Part shown: piece by piece, positions 7,275-15,902 of the stretch
How the letters are laid out: each line of letters starts with the position of its first letter
How positions within the stretch are numbered: the stretch's first letter is position 1
Origin: an uncultured Lachnospiraceae bacterium
Lineage (GTDB): Bacteria; Bacillota; Clostridia; Lachnospirales; Lachnospiraceae
Reading direction: 5' to 3'
NCBI GenBank assembly: GCA_947652925.1
Contig: CANTEW010000030.1
Coordinates: forward strand, 1-32,223
DNA: 32,223 nucleotides
The notes under the pieces: model-generated
Seen by the model: the letters and a program-made list of their open reading frames with translations, nothing else
Databases searched by the model: none
What the model was told of the DNA's origin: nothing
Position numbers and translations under genes: made by a program

Positions 7275-7406
7275 AACGCTCTCCTCCTCATGAATGAAAC
7301 CAACGTCTACAATGGATCCGTTACTGTCAGCCATGATAGGCCATAGAAAGTAACCCTTTTGATCTAGTCTTATCCGTTTAAACTTAACACCTTTTTAATC
7401 TGACCC

Positions 7407-7435
7407 ATTATTACATTTAGGGAAGGATTTGTCAA
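7407..7435 (-). promoter_or_regulatory. Promoter of the HPr-like gene
   Basis: On the minus strand TTGACA (7435-7430) is followed after 16-17 bases by TAATAAT (7413-7407). The start of the HPr-like gene lies about 130 bases downstream, an unusually long leader for this region. I see no known riboswitch in it. Confidence 0.55.
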
Positions 7436-7444
7436 TAGTGATCT

Positions 7445-8215
7445 TCACCAAAACTCCGGCATGTATCTTCGATATTTGTACGGGAGATTTTGTCTCTGCA
7501 CCCTTAAGTTTTCCCGTTCCGTGACCGATATACTCTGACAAAAGACTTTCCAGAGAGCCGCATACTCTCCTTTGTCGCCGCTGCCCTGCACCCGTTCTAT
7601 ATCCAGTCCGGCCCCCCGCACGATATAAAAAGGCTTCCCAGCCGGATGGAGCAGCGCGTCCCGGCGCTCCTCGTCGTAGATGATCCAATCTTCCCTGGGC
7701 AGACGATCCTCAAAATGAGGCCCGATCAAGGGCAGGATGGGATTGTCCGGGCAGATGACCGCGAACAAGATCCCATCCTGGATCTCCTGAAACCGGACAA
7801 ATCCCAGGAATCGGTGCATCTCATGCCACACGGTCTGGCGCAGCTTGGAGAGCTTCAATATAGAAGGATCTTTCAGATCCTCCAGTATGGCCGGGTTCCC
7901 CTGTCCGTAGGACAGCCCTTTCCGGACCGCATGATAGATACAGGTCCCCTTTTCCTTATCTGTGGAGCATGCCGCATAACACAGATGCTCATAAGAAGCC
8001 CGCCCCAGCTGGCGCCATATGGTGCGCATCACCTTTCCCGCTTTTTCCTGATCCGCAGCCACATCCACATAATGGCAGAAAAGCTCCGACTGCCCGGGAG
8101 GTCCCATACACAGCTCCACCTCTGCCCCCCTGTTCCCGTATCGCCATCCCTCATAGACCCCTGTAAAGATCCCTTCTATACTATCCTCACAGACCAACAC
8201 ATATTTTTCATTCAC
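7445..8215 (-). CDS. TIGR03915 family putative DNA-metabolism protein
   Basis: This 256-residue protein matches the family named TIGR03915 (with a DUF4130 region), known as the partner of the radical SAM protein TIGR03916 and found fused to a uracil-DNA glycosylase-like domain in other bacteria. Landmarks are the start YVLVCEDSIEGIFTGVYEGW, the middle VWHEMHRFLGFVRFQE and the end LPYKYRRYMPEF. The start codon overlaps the stop of the radical SAM gene (ATGA), so the two are translationally coupled. Co-occurrence points to DNA repair or base processing; the reaction is unknown. Expression should follow the LexA-like promoter upstream of the pair. Confidence 0.85.
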   Translation of the reverse strand: MNEKYVLVCEDSIEGIFTGVYEGWRYGNRGAEVELCMGPPGQSELFCHYVDVAADQEKAGKVMRTIWRQLGRASYEHLCYAACSTDKEKGTCIYHAVRKGLSYGQGNPAILEDLKDPSILKLSKLRQTVWHEMHRFLGFVRFQEIQDGILFAVICPDNPILPLIGPHFEDRLPREDWIIYDEERRDALLHPAGKPFYIVRGAGLDIERVQGSGDKGEYAALWKVFCQSISVTERENLRVQRQNLPYKYRRYMPEFW

Positions 8216-9519
8216 GACGACAGTCCCACCCCCATATCTGCAAACAAGGACAACTGACGAAAACCTTCCGCCTGGACAAGAGTGCCGTTCTTCCTGCCCT
8301 GTCCTTCCAATAGACTCTGCGTGATCGCCTGTTCTTCCATCTTGACAGGAAAGAACGTCTTCCCTTTACAGGTGATAAAATAGACAGCCCGCTTCAAAAC
8401 GACCCCCATCTTCCTAAGATCCTCAAAATCCAGACTGCCGTATCTCCTCGCACCCAATATCTTCCTGGCCGACTTCTCCCCGATCCCTGGCACTCTGAGC
8501 AATGTACGATAGTCCGCCTTATTGATCTCCACCGGGAACCATTCCAGATGCCCCACCGCCCAATCACATTTCGGATCCAAAAATACATTAAAATCCGGTC
8601 TTTGAGGGCTTAACAGCTCGTCCGCAGTGAATCCGTAAAAACGCAGGAGCCAGTCCGCCTGGTAAAGCCTGTGTTCCCGCAGCAAGGGCGGCCCCTGGGT
8701 GGGCGCGGGAAGATCCAAGTCTCTATTCACCTGTACAAAAGCCGAATAAAAAACCCTTTTCAGCGCGAACTTTTTATACAGGGATTCCGCTACGGAGACG
8801 ATCTGATAATCCGTCTCCCCGGACGCCCCGATGATCATCTGGGTACTCTGCCCGGCCGGGACAAAACGCGGACTGTGGGGGCTGACCGCCAGTTCTTGGC
8901 GGTTCTCACTGGCTTTCAGCTGGATCCGCCGCATCGGTTCCAGGATCGTCTTCCGGCTCTTATGGGGAGCCAGGCGTTTCAGGCCCTCCGCCGTGGGAAA
9001 TTCCAGGTTCACGCTCATCCTGTCCGCCAGATAGCCCGCCTGCTCGATCAACTGGGCAGACGCCCCGGGGATCGTCTTCAGATGGATATACCCCTGGAAA
9101 GCATACTGCCTGCGCAGCCGGTACACCGTCTCATACAGGAGTCCCATGGTATAGTCCGGGCTGTGCAGGACCCCGGAACTTAAGAACAGCCCCTCTATAT
9201 AATTCCTGCGGTAGAACTGTATAGTCAGCTCACAGATCTCCTCCGGTGTGAAGGAAGCCCGTACCACATCGTTTGAACTGCGGTTGATACAATATTTACA
9301 ATCAAATACACATTCATTGGTAAAGAGGATCTTCAGCAGTGTGATACAGCGCCCGTCCGCCGAAAAACTGTGGCAGATGCCCGGAGCGATACAGTTCCCT
9401 ATACCTTTGCCGTCCCCTTTCCTGTCATGGCCGCTGGACGTACAGGCCACATCATACTTGGCTGCATCCGATAAGATACGCAGCTTCTCCTCTACCGTCA
9501 TTTTCTCCTGGATCACCAT
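8212..9519 (-). CDS. Radical SAM protein linked to DNA repair (TIGR03916 type)
   Basis: This protein of about 435 residues has the radical SAM motif CVFDCKYC (C70, C74, C77 from this start) that binds a 4Fe-4S cluster and S-adenosylmethionine. It carries a conserved N-terminal block (AAKYDVACTSSG) and, towards the C-terminus, a helix-hairpin-helix DNA-binding motif (LLRVPGIGEKSARKIL). The combination matches TIGR03916, a putative DNA modification/repair radical SAM family linked to UDG-like proteins. Two starts are possible: the ATG at 9519, 10 bases after GGAG, and the ATG at 9501, only 3 bases after AGGAG but fitting the usual family N-terminus. It is first in a two-gene operon with the TIGR03915 gene. 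The substrate is unknown; photoproduct lyase-like or base-repair chemistry is conceivable. Confidence 0.88.
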   Translation of the reverse strand: MVIQEKMTVEEKLRILSDAAKYDVACTSSGHDRKGDGKGIGNCIAPGICHSFSADGRCITLLKILFTNECVFDCKYCINRSSNDVVRASFTPEEICELTIQFYRRNYIEGLFLSSGVLHSPDYTMGLLYETVYRLRRQYAFQGYIHLKTIPGASAQLIEQAGYLADRMSVNLEFPTAEGLKRLAPHKSRKTILEPMRRIQLKASENRQELAVSPHSPRFVPAGQSTQMIIGASGETDYQIVSVAESLYKKFALKRVFYSAFVQVNRDLDLPAPTQGPPLLREHRLYQADWLLRFYGFTADELLSPQRPDFNVFLDPKCDWAVGHLEWFPVEINKADYRTLLRVPGIGEKSARKILGARRYGSLDFEDLRKMGVVLKRAVYFITCKGKTFFPVKMEEQAITQSLLEGQGRKNGTLVQAEGFRQLSLFADMGVGLSS

Positions 9520-9526
9520 ACGCAAA

Positions 9527-9582
9527 CAACTCCAAACGTTCGTTCTTATATTGATTATAGAACGAGCGTTTGGAGTTGTCAA
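9527..9582 (-). promoter_or_regulatory. Consensus promoter with two LexA-like (SOS) boxes
   Basis: On the minus strand TTGACA (9582-9577), exactly 17 bases and TATAAT (9559-9554) form a full-consensus promoter. The spacer holds GAACGAGCGTTT (9560-9571), and a second box, GAACGAACGTTT, read on the minus strand, lies at 9545-9534 around the expected transcription start. Both fit the clostridial LexA pattern GAAC-N4-GTTT. The boxes sit in a 20-base inverted repeat with one mismatch (9527-9546 and 9559-9578). A repressor bound here would block RNA polymerase, so DNA-damage induction of the radical SAM/TIGR03915 operon is expected; the binding itself is inferred. Confidence 0.75.
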
Positions 9583-9590
9583 TACTTATT

Positions 9591-10427
9591 TTAATCTAAT
9601 TTTGGCATTGCCTCAACGCCGCCCGCAAGATGGGGATTTTCCACTTCATGGAAGCGGCCCTTATCCGCGCAGGACGCATACGCAGGGTCCACAGGCATCT
9701 TGCCCAGCAGAGGTACATTCAGATCCTTGGCGATCTCCTCTATATGGCTCTCGCCAAATACTTTTAATTCCTTTCCGCAGTCGGGACATTTTACATAGCT
9801 GTAATTCTCTACAATGCCCAACACCGGGATATGCATCATCTCAGCCATATTATAAGCCTTCTTCACGATCATGCTCACCAGGTCCTGGGGAGAAGTGACG
9901 ATCACTACGCCGTCCACAGGCAGGGACTGGAACACCGTCAGGGGTACATCCCCGGTCCCCGGAGGCATATCCACAAGGAGATAATCGATCTCTTCCCAGA
10001 CAACATCTGTCCAGAACTGTTTGACCATATTGGCGATCACCGGCCCTCTCCAGATCACCGGAGTCTCCTCTGAAGGCAGGAGCAAGTTGACTGAGATCAC
10101 CTTGATCCCATTCTCTGTGACTTTCGGCTGCAGGCCGTTCTCATCTGCATAAGCAGCCCCGGTCAGACCATACATCTTCGGGATGGACGGTCCTGTCACA
10201 TCCGCGTCCAGGATCCCCACTCTAAAGCCTTTGGCTGCCAATTGGTTCGCAAGGGAAGCCGCCACAAAAGATTTGCCCACGCCTCCTTTGCCGCTGACGA
10301 CCCCGATCACCTTCTTTATCTCTGAAAACTGGTTACAGACTTCTTTCGGTATCCCGTTTTCCTGTTTTTCTTTGCAGCCTGCACAATCATCTTTTGTGCA
10401 GCTGGCATTGTCGCATTCTTTTGCCAT
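9591..10427 (-). CDS. Mrp/NBP35-family Fe-S carrier ATPase
   Basis: This 278-residue P-loop ATPase of the Mrp/ApbC type moves 4Fe-4S clusters to apoproteins. The deviant Walker A GKGGVGKS is at 46-53, DADVTGPS near 74, and DMPPGTGD near 153. The CxxC (C214, C217, in KCPDCGKE) is the usual bridging cluster site. An extra N-terminal stretch with cysteines 5, 10, 15 and 18 resembles the NBP35 N-terminus. The ATG at 10427 follows AAGGAG by 11 bases; a GTG at 10439 overlaps that site. It is 18 bases downstream of the CsoR-type gene and probably co-transcribed. The radical SAM promoter starts just behind its stop. Confidence 0.9.
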   Translation of the reverse strand: MAKECDNASCTKDDCAGCKEKQENGIPKEVCNQFSEIKKVIGVVSGKGGVGKSFVAASLANQLAAKGFRVGILDADVTGPSIPKMYGLTGAAYADENGLQPKVTENGIKVISVNLLLPSEETPVIWRGPVIANMVKQFWTDVVWEEIDYLLVDMPPGTGDVPLTVFQSLPVDGVVIVTSPQDLVSMIVKKAYNMAEMMHIPVLGIVENYSYVKCPDCGKELKVFGESHIEEIAKDLNVPLLGKMPVDPAYASCADKGRFHEVENPHLAGGVEAMPKLD

Positions 10428-10445
10428 TGTTGTATCCACTCCTTC

Positions 10446-10808
10446 TTATTTTATAAACTGGTCTATAGCTTTCTCCAGTTCCAGAAGCGCCTGGGTATCC
10501 CCATGCTCCACCGCATCCACGATGCAGTGTTCGATGTGGTCCTGGAGGATGACCTTTCCCGTATTATTGATGGCAGACTTCACCGCCGATAACTGGATCA
10601 GCACCTCACTGCAGTCTCTCCCGTCCTCCACCATCTTCTTTATGGAATTTAGATGCCCGATCGCCCGGGACAGCCGGTTCAGCACCGCCTTCGTGTGTGT
10701 ATGGCTGTGCGTATGCCCATGACCGTGTCCATGGCCGTGGGCATGCTCCACGACTGTCCCATTTGCCAATACATGCCTGTGGATGTTCTCCTGTCCGTCC
10801 TGATCCAT
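10446..10808 (-). CDS. CsoR/RcnR-family metal-sensing repressor with histidine-rich N-terminus
   Basis: This 120-residue protein has the all-helical CsoR fold from residue 40 onward. The copper-type ligand set C66, H91 and C95 (DCSEV; DHIEHC) is complete. The N-terminus carries nine histidines at alternating positions (22-38, HAHGHGHGHGHTHSHTH), a likely metal-binding tail not found in core CsoR. GGAGGAG precedes the ATG. It lies before the Mrp gene with a short gap, so the regulator and the Fe-S carrier probably share a message. No copper exporter is beside it. Copper, nickel or another metal could be the ligand. Confidence 0.88.
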   Translation of the reverse strand: MDQDGQENIHRHVLANGTVVEHAHGHGHGHGHTHSHTHTKAVLNRLSRAIGHLNSIKKMVEDGRDCSEVLIQLSAVKSAINNTGKVILQDHIEHCIVDAVEHGDTQALLELEKAIDQFIK

Positions 10809-10847
10809 ATCTCCTCCAACTACAGATGTTTTTTCACTCTGCCCTCT

Positions 10848-10876
10848 ATTATAACAAGCGATCAGATCTCTGTAAA
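10848..10876 (-). promoter_or_regulatory. Promoter of the csoR-like/mrp operon
   Basis: On the minus strand TTTACA (10876-10871), 17 bases and TATAAT (10853-10848) lie about 40 bases before the csoR-like start, with the -35 inside the end of the upstream small gene. No clear CsoR palindrome is visible nearby. Confidence 0.65.
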
Positions 10877-11089
10877 GGAATACCTCTGCCTGATCTGGGA
10901 CGCCATGATGTCATAGATCACCGTACCGTCCTTTTGCACAGTCTTTTCGTAACTCATGTCCTCGTCTTTGAACTTTTCCTTGATGAAAGCGTCCAGATCC
11001 TCGATCTTAAGCTCTTCCACAAACACATCCCGCATCTGGTTCCCCGGACACAGATTGAAGATCTCCCATACGGCCTCATATTCTTTCAA
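10862..11089 (-). CDS. Small protein of unknown function
   Basis: This 75-residue acidic protein (KEYEAVWEIFNLCPGNQMRD, then VFVEELKIEDLDAFI) has one cysteine, no signal peptide and no membrane segment; I do not recognise the family. A TTG start at 11089 is proposed because AAAGGTGGTGAT, nearly perfect to the 16S end, lies 5-8 bases upstream; GTG codons in that site would give a start at 11101 or 11098. It lies 53 bases before the csoR-like gene on the same strand, and its 3' end contains that gene's -35 box. Confidence 0.6.
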   Translation of the reverse strand: MKEYEAVWEIFNLCPGNQMRDVFVEELKIEDLDAFIKEKFKDEDMSYEKTVQKDGTVIYDIMASQIRQRYSFTEI

Positions 11090-11123
11090 TAGTATCACCA
11101 CCTTTCGCTATCCTATGTAAAAC

Positions 11124-11163
11124 ATCCCATCCCTCATACCCCACCCCCATGAGGTGGTGGGAT
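11124..11163. terminator. Hairpin after the acyltransferase gene
   Basis: ATCCCATCCCTCAT pairs with ATGAGGTGGTGGGAT with one bulge. CCTTTATTT follows on the plus strand, and GTTTTACAT follows on the minus strand. It lies between the acyltransferase stop (11191) and the next minus gene, so it may end or attenuate transcription from upstream. The U tracts are weak. Confidence 0.45.
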
Positions 11164-11190
11164 CCTTTATTTAGATAGTAACACTATTTC

Positions 11191-12291
11191 CTATTTTTTG
11201 CAACCATTTATACTTGAGCAAAAAGATCTATTTTTGATACATGCATCCACAGCTTTCAGATATATTTTTTCCACTGTATACTTCCTCACCAGGTCGATGG
11301 CCGTACACAAGATATAGACCAATGCTACGACAATGACCGAATAGATGATCAAAAAGGCGGAATCCTGGTATCGGCTGTTCTTGGCCACATCCCGCCACAG
11401 GAAATAGCGGACGATATTATTGTCATGGATCAGATAGACGCCAAATGTGGCGGACGCAAAAAGATTTATCCACGCAGGACACCGCACCTTCGCCCTCTCA
11501 ACGGCCATGAACAGACTCACAGAGACCAGGAACACAGATAGTTTTTCAGCTCCGTAAAAATATCTGCTGTGTCCGGCGAGGACTGCAAATCTTTCCTCCA
11601 AAATACACAGGACGACAGCGGACAGATATGTCAGCGATGAGAAAACGATCCACATGCCCAGATAATGCCCCGACCGTATCCTCAGATCCAGGCCAAACAA
11701 ACGGATATAGCCTGCCAGACTATACAGACACAGGAACCATATCAATGAGTTCCCCTGATAACTTGATGTTGTAAAAGTCGGGATCACACACCAACAGGTA
11801 AACTGCAGTATGAGCAGCCTCTGATACTCTTTCTTCTTGAACCCCAGCAAAAACTTATTCACAAACGGATGCAGCAGATACATGACAAAATAGGTACTCG
11901 CGAACCAATACGCAGAAAAAGTTATGGGAAACGCAGCTTTTATGAACGTTTTTACAGAAAAGCCGCTCACACCCGCCGCCCCAAACACCAGGTATGCCCC
12001 CATAGAATAAAAGAACACTTGCCCCCAAAATCTCAAGATCTTCTTAAGGTCAAACATCCTCCCCGCATCACCGATCAAAAAATATCCAGAAATGAGCACA
12101 AATATATCCACACCCACCTTCCCTCCCATAGCCATCCATTCGATCCATGCTCTGGGCAGCGTGACCGCGCCCGCCTCCAGATCAAATCCGCTGTGGACGG
12201 CAAAATGGTGGGATACGATCATCACCATGGCGATGATCCGCAATAACTCCATATTCGGATCCCTTGTCTTTTTATCAACACAGTCTCTCAT
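11191..12291 (-). CDS. Acyltransferase 3 family membrane protein
   Basis: This 366-residue integral membrane protein has about ten hydrophobic segments and begins with the Acyltransferase 3 (OafA/WecH-like) signature NMELLRIIAMVMIVSHHFAVHSG, including the conserved histidines. A later YLIHDNNIVR motif is also typical. The family moves acetyl or other acyl groups onto surface sugars or teichoic-acid-like polymers. AGGGGGAAG precedes the ATG. It follows the GT2-TagF fusion gene after 91 bases on the same strand, so modification of the polymer built by that protein is a reasonable guess. The basic C-terminal tail is cytoplasmic. Confidence 0.85.
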   Translation of the reverse strand: MRDCVDKKTRDPNMELLRIIAMVMIVSHHFAVHSGFDLEAGAVTLPRAWIEWMAMGGKVGVDIFVLISGYFLIGDAGRMFDLKKILRFWGQVFFYSMGAYLVFGAAGVSGFSVKTFIKAAFPITFSAYWFASTYFVMYLLHPFVNKFLLGFKKKEYQRLLILQFTCWCVIPTFTTSSYQGNSLIWFLCLYSLAGYIRLFGLDLRIRSGHYLGMWIVFSSLTYLSAVVLCILEERFAVLAGHSRYFYGAEKLSVFLVSVSLFMAVERAKVRCPAWINLFASATFGVYLIHDNNIVRYFLWRDVAKNSRYQDSAFLIIYSVIVVALVYILCTAIDLVRKYTVEKIYLKAVDACIKNRSFCSSINGCKK

Positions 12292-12382
12292 CTTAACGAT
12301 CTTCCCCCTAAATATCTATGGACAGCAAAGATCCCTGTCCCGACAGCCGTGAACACCGTCCCAGACAGGAACCCATTACCAC

Positions 12383-15300
12383 TCATAGATCTAATTTTAC
12401 ATATGATCTTATCTTCTGTTTCAAACGATGGGAACTCCCCGCCATCCAACTGGGCTTTATGACTTTGCGGACGATCATCCTGCACGAATCAGGATTCTCA
12501 TATCCCACGTATCTTTCCTTAAATGCCCTTATCCTGCCGCCGCACGCCTCCACCTCATCATCAAGGTTTTCGATCGCGGTGATCAGTCCATCCGTATCAT
12601 ATACGATCGGGCCAGGCGCTTCGCTCTCAATGTCCACATAGATGCCCCTCAGGCGATCCCGATATGCTTCCAGATCATATATGAAAAAGATCATGGGTTT
12701 ATCCAGCAGTACATAGTCAAACATGGCAGACGAATAATCTGTGATCATCATATCTGAGATCAGATACAGATCCTCTATGCTCCTGTAAGACCCCAGATCA
12801 AAGACAAACGCATTATCCGGCTCCAGCTCATGGCATACCGGTGAAAAATAATGGAGCCGCACCAGCAGGATATACTCATCTGAAAATCGTTCCTTGAATC
12901 TCTCCAGATCCAGCTCCATGTGGAAGACACCCCTCACACGCCAGGTGGGCGCATAGAGGATCACCTTCTTATCAAGAGGCAGTCCCAATCGCTTCTTGAT
13001 CCCCAGCACCTGCTCTCGATCCCTGTTATATAAAATATCCGTTCGGGGATAACCAGTCTCCAGGATCTCCTTTTTGAAACCAAAACAGCTATATGCCTTC
13101 TCTTTCATAAATCTGCCCTGGACGATCAAGTGATCCCACCGGGAATTTTTCTCGATATATTTTTTTCGGCTGTTTTCATTGGGGAGCTCATCTGTCACAT
13201 CCAGCCCAAAAGTCTTTAAGGGCGTCCCATGCATCGTCTGGATCTCGACCTGCCCTTCACGCTTGATATACTCATTGGGAAAATTCACATTATTGACAAG
13301 ATATTTTGCCGTAGCCAGATAATGGTAATACTCCTGTGAGTGCCGCCGCACCCTTATCCCGTTGCCTTTGATCGGGATCCTCTCATCATTGAGTGACCAC
13401 ACGCATTTATACTCTGGATGGTTCTTATCGATATACTCATAGAGATGCTGTGGGTTGCAGCTATATTTGGCGCCCCACATGGATTCGAAGATGATGCACT
13501 TAGGGTCTATCTTCTCCTGTCTGTACTTGGGATAATTCTCCGCGATCAAAGCCTTGCGCTTCTGCCAGGTGTCCTCCTCTTTTCTCCAGATATCCTTGGA
13601 CATGAAACGGATATTGCCGTCATTTCCCCGGTATATGCTGACTTTCAGCGTAGATACTCTTACATTGATCTTATAACGCTTCGTGCTGTATATAGCCTCG
13701 CATACTCCCTGTCCACCTTCGCCTTCGTAGCATATACGCAGGTCGCGCCAACTGGTATAGAGGTTCTTGGTCACCTCCTCATCCTCCAGATCGATCAAAA
13801 AGGCACATCCTATCCGGTCGTGGCCGGCTCTGCATCCAGACTCCCCTAAGACAGTCCTCTCGCCGGAAATATCATCATCGACATATAGATAGGCCCTGGA
13901 TGGGACAGATCGCAATACCCCCCTGGCCAGCGTCTCCGTTCCCAACCGGATGGTCCTGCCCGACCGGGCCATATCCTCTACACAGGTCACATGGTCTTTC
14001 ACTGTGAAACGTACCCCATGATCCTGGTTTGTTTTGAAGATGACCACCGGATCACTCTCCTCCTGGATCAGGATGCTCTTATCCCGGTAAAAAAGTTTCC
14101 GTTCTGTATCCTCACCATCGACCCAAAACAGATGGTACACCATATCTCTCTTAAAACGATCTGCATCCGCCTCAAATACTCTGCCATCCTCCGTCCCAAA
14201 CCATACCGTTTCCCCTTCTTTTGGCTTTGCTGACAATCTGTCTGCCCGCTGCCCCAGTGTGATCCGTATCCGTCCATCCTCTGCTGTGAGCCGCTCCGCA
14301 AGAGCATTCCCATCTTTCAGACAGACCCTGAGTTCTTTTGCCCCATCGTACTGCAGCCCCATATATCTATCATCCAGGATGACAGCATTTCCCGCCATCG
14401 GCTTTCTCTGGCCCGAGAGACGGATCTTACCTTTTGTAAGATCATCCTCATAACATACAAGGATCCTGTTATATCCCCTGTTCTCATCACTGATCTCCAG
14501 ACTCTCCAGATCCAGGTCGATCTCAAATGATGCGCCGTCATAGTCATAAGTGCAGCCGGTATCTGTCTGCCTGTCATACATAGACCCATACATCTCTGTG
14601 ACTGTACCGTCCCTGACCGGGACTACTCCCAGCGGCATGAGACACCCTGTCATCTCATTTTCCAGATATGCCTGGATCTTCTGCTCTGAAGGGTCGCTGA
14701 TATGGATCCTGCTGTGGTAGATATACGCTCTTATCCTGTATCCGCCCGGTCTTATCTTGATAGATGTGATATCCCTTTTCGGCGCATACGCAGGAAGTTC
14801 ATCTGTGATATCACGATCCGGCAATGTAAATAGATGTTCCGGCAAGGTTACGATAAACCGCCCTGCTTTTTTTTCAACCTTTGCATTATAATAATCTTTA
14901 CTCTGATAGTCCAGAAGCCCGATGAGCCTCTCTATATCATACGCTCTCACATACACGTATTTCTGCTTGGAGATGAGCGGCAGCAGATCAAAGACCTCCT
15001 CCTCCACCGCCTCGTCCATATACGCATTGATGATCTCAAACATCTGCCTGCATGTGCTCTCCGGCATGGACGTACATTCATTGACGAAGATCATCAAGTC
15101 CACCTCCAGCGCCTTCTTCTGTTTGAGCAGGCAGTACTCCCGGCTGATATCATTTTTTGCAAAAAAGGCATCCAGCATCTTCAGGATCTTGACCCGGTCC
15201 TGCAGATTGCTGAGGCTGTCCGTACACTGGGTGATCGATCTGGTCGCGCCGTCGCGCACCCTCCAAAAATAATAGGAACTCTCCACAACAGAAACTCTAT

Positions 15301-15898
15301 CCGCCTTAAAATGCATCGGGATCGTGACCGGGATATCTTCGTACAAAATGCCCTCAGGGAATAAAAAATGGTTTTTATCATAAAAAGACTTCAGGATCAA
15401 TTTATTCCAGGAGACCGTATCATAGATGAGATCCTGATCCTCCGTGATATGCGTGCAGCTGCCGATATCTTTAAACACTCTCTTATGGAGATTGGACGCC
15501 CAGACCTTCTTAGAATCAAACCTTAAAACATTGCAGATCGTAAGTTCACTGTGGTCCCTCTGCGCATATGTGAACATCTTCTCATACAGATCGAGAGAGA
15601 CAACATCATCCGAATCCACAAATGCTATATATCTCCCGCTCGCCCTCTCCACACCATAATTCCTGGCACAGCCCAGGCCGCCGTTTTCTTTATAAAAATA
15701 TATAAAATCATCGTATCTCTCTGCAAAGGACTTGGCGATCGCGCCGCTTCGATCTGTGGAGCCATCGTCCACCATGATCACTTCTATATCCTTTTTCGTC
15801 TGATCTGCCAGAGACTGCAGGCATTCTTCCAGATATTCCTCAACATTATATATAGGGACGATGACACTGATATCCTTGTCCCTCACTGTCTTCTCCAT
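12383..15898 (-). CDS. Bifunctional GT2 glycosyltransferase/CDP-glycerol glycerophosphotransferase
   Basis: This 1171-residue fusion has an N-terminal GT-A glycosyltransferase of family 2 (SVIVPIYNVEEYLEECL at 11, DDGSTD at 44-49, DSDD at 95-98). A central beta-rich region (~400-760) has no clear enzyme motif. The C-terminal TagB/TagF-type domain (~790-1165) carries QTMHGTPLKTFG, GYPRTDIL, LYAPTWR and MMITDYSSAMFDY, the usual substrate-binding and catalytic elements. It should build or prime a glycerol-phosphate-containing wall polymer at the inner membrane face. AGGAGG lies 9 bases before the start, inside the end of the preceding gene, 4 bases away, so the two are co-translated. The exact polymer is unknown. 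Confidence 0.9.
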   Translation of the reverse strand: MEKTVRDKDISVIVPIYNVEEYLEECLQSLADQTKKDIEVIMVDDGSTDRSGAIAKSFAERYDDFIYFYKENGGLGCARNYGVERASGRYIAFVDSDDVVSLDLYEKMFTYAQRDHSELTICNVLRFDSKKVWASNLHKRVFKDIGSCTHITEDQDLIYDTVSWNKLILKSFYDKNHFLFPEGILYEDIPVTIPMHFKADRVSVVESSYYFWRVRDGATRSITQCTDSLSNLQDRVKILKMLDAFFAKNDISREYCLLKQKKALEVDLMIFVNECTSMPESTCRQMFEIINAYMDEAVEEEVFDLLPLISKQKYVYVRAYDIERLIGLLDYQSKDYYNAKVEKKAGRFIVTLPEHLFTLPDRDITDELPAYAPKRDITSIKIRPGGYRIRAYIYHSRIHISDPSEQKIQAYLENEMTGCLMPLGVVPVRDGTVTEMYGSMYDRQTDTGCTYDYDGASFEIDLDLESLEISDENRGYNRILVCYEDDLTKGKIRLSGQRKPMAGNAVILDDRYMGLQYDGAKELRVCLKDGNALAERLTAEDGRIRITLGQRADRLSAKPKEGETVWFGTEDGRVFEADADRFKRDMVYHLFWVDGEDTERKLFYRDKSILIQEESDPVVIFKTNQDHGVRFTVKDHVTCVEDMARSGRTIRLGTETLARGVLRSVPSRAYLYVDDDISGERTVLGESGCRAGHDRIGCAFLIDLEDEEVTKNLYTSWRDLRICYEGEGGQGVCEAIYSTKRYKINVRVSTLKVSIYRGNDGNIRFMSKDIWRKEEDTWQKRKALIAENYPKYRQEKIDPKCIIFESMWGAKYSCNPQHLYEYIDKNHPEYKCVWSLNDERIPIKGNGIRVRRHSQEYYHYLATAKYLVNNVNFPNEYIKREGQVEIQTMHGTPLKTFGLDVTDELPNENSRKKYIEKNSRWDHLIVQGRFMKEKAYSCFGFKKEILETGYPRTDILYNRDREQVLGIKKRLGLPLDKKVILYAPTWRVRGVFHMELDLERFKERFSDEYILLVRLHYFSPVCHELEPDNAFVFDLGSYRSIEDLYLISDMMITDYSSAMFDYVLLDKPMIFFIYDLEAYRDRLRGIYVDIESEAPGPIVYDTDGLITAIENLDDEVEACGGRIRAFKERYVGYENPDSCRMIVRKVIKPSWMAGSSHRLKQKIRSYVKLDL

Positions 15899-15902
15899 CC
15901 AT

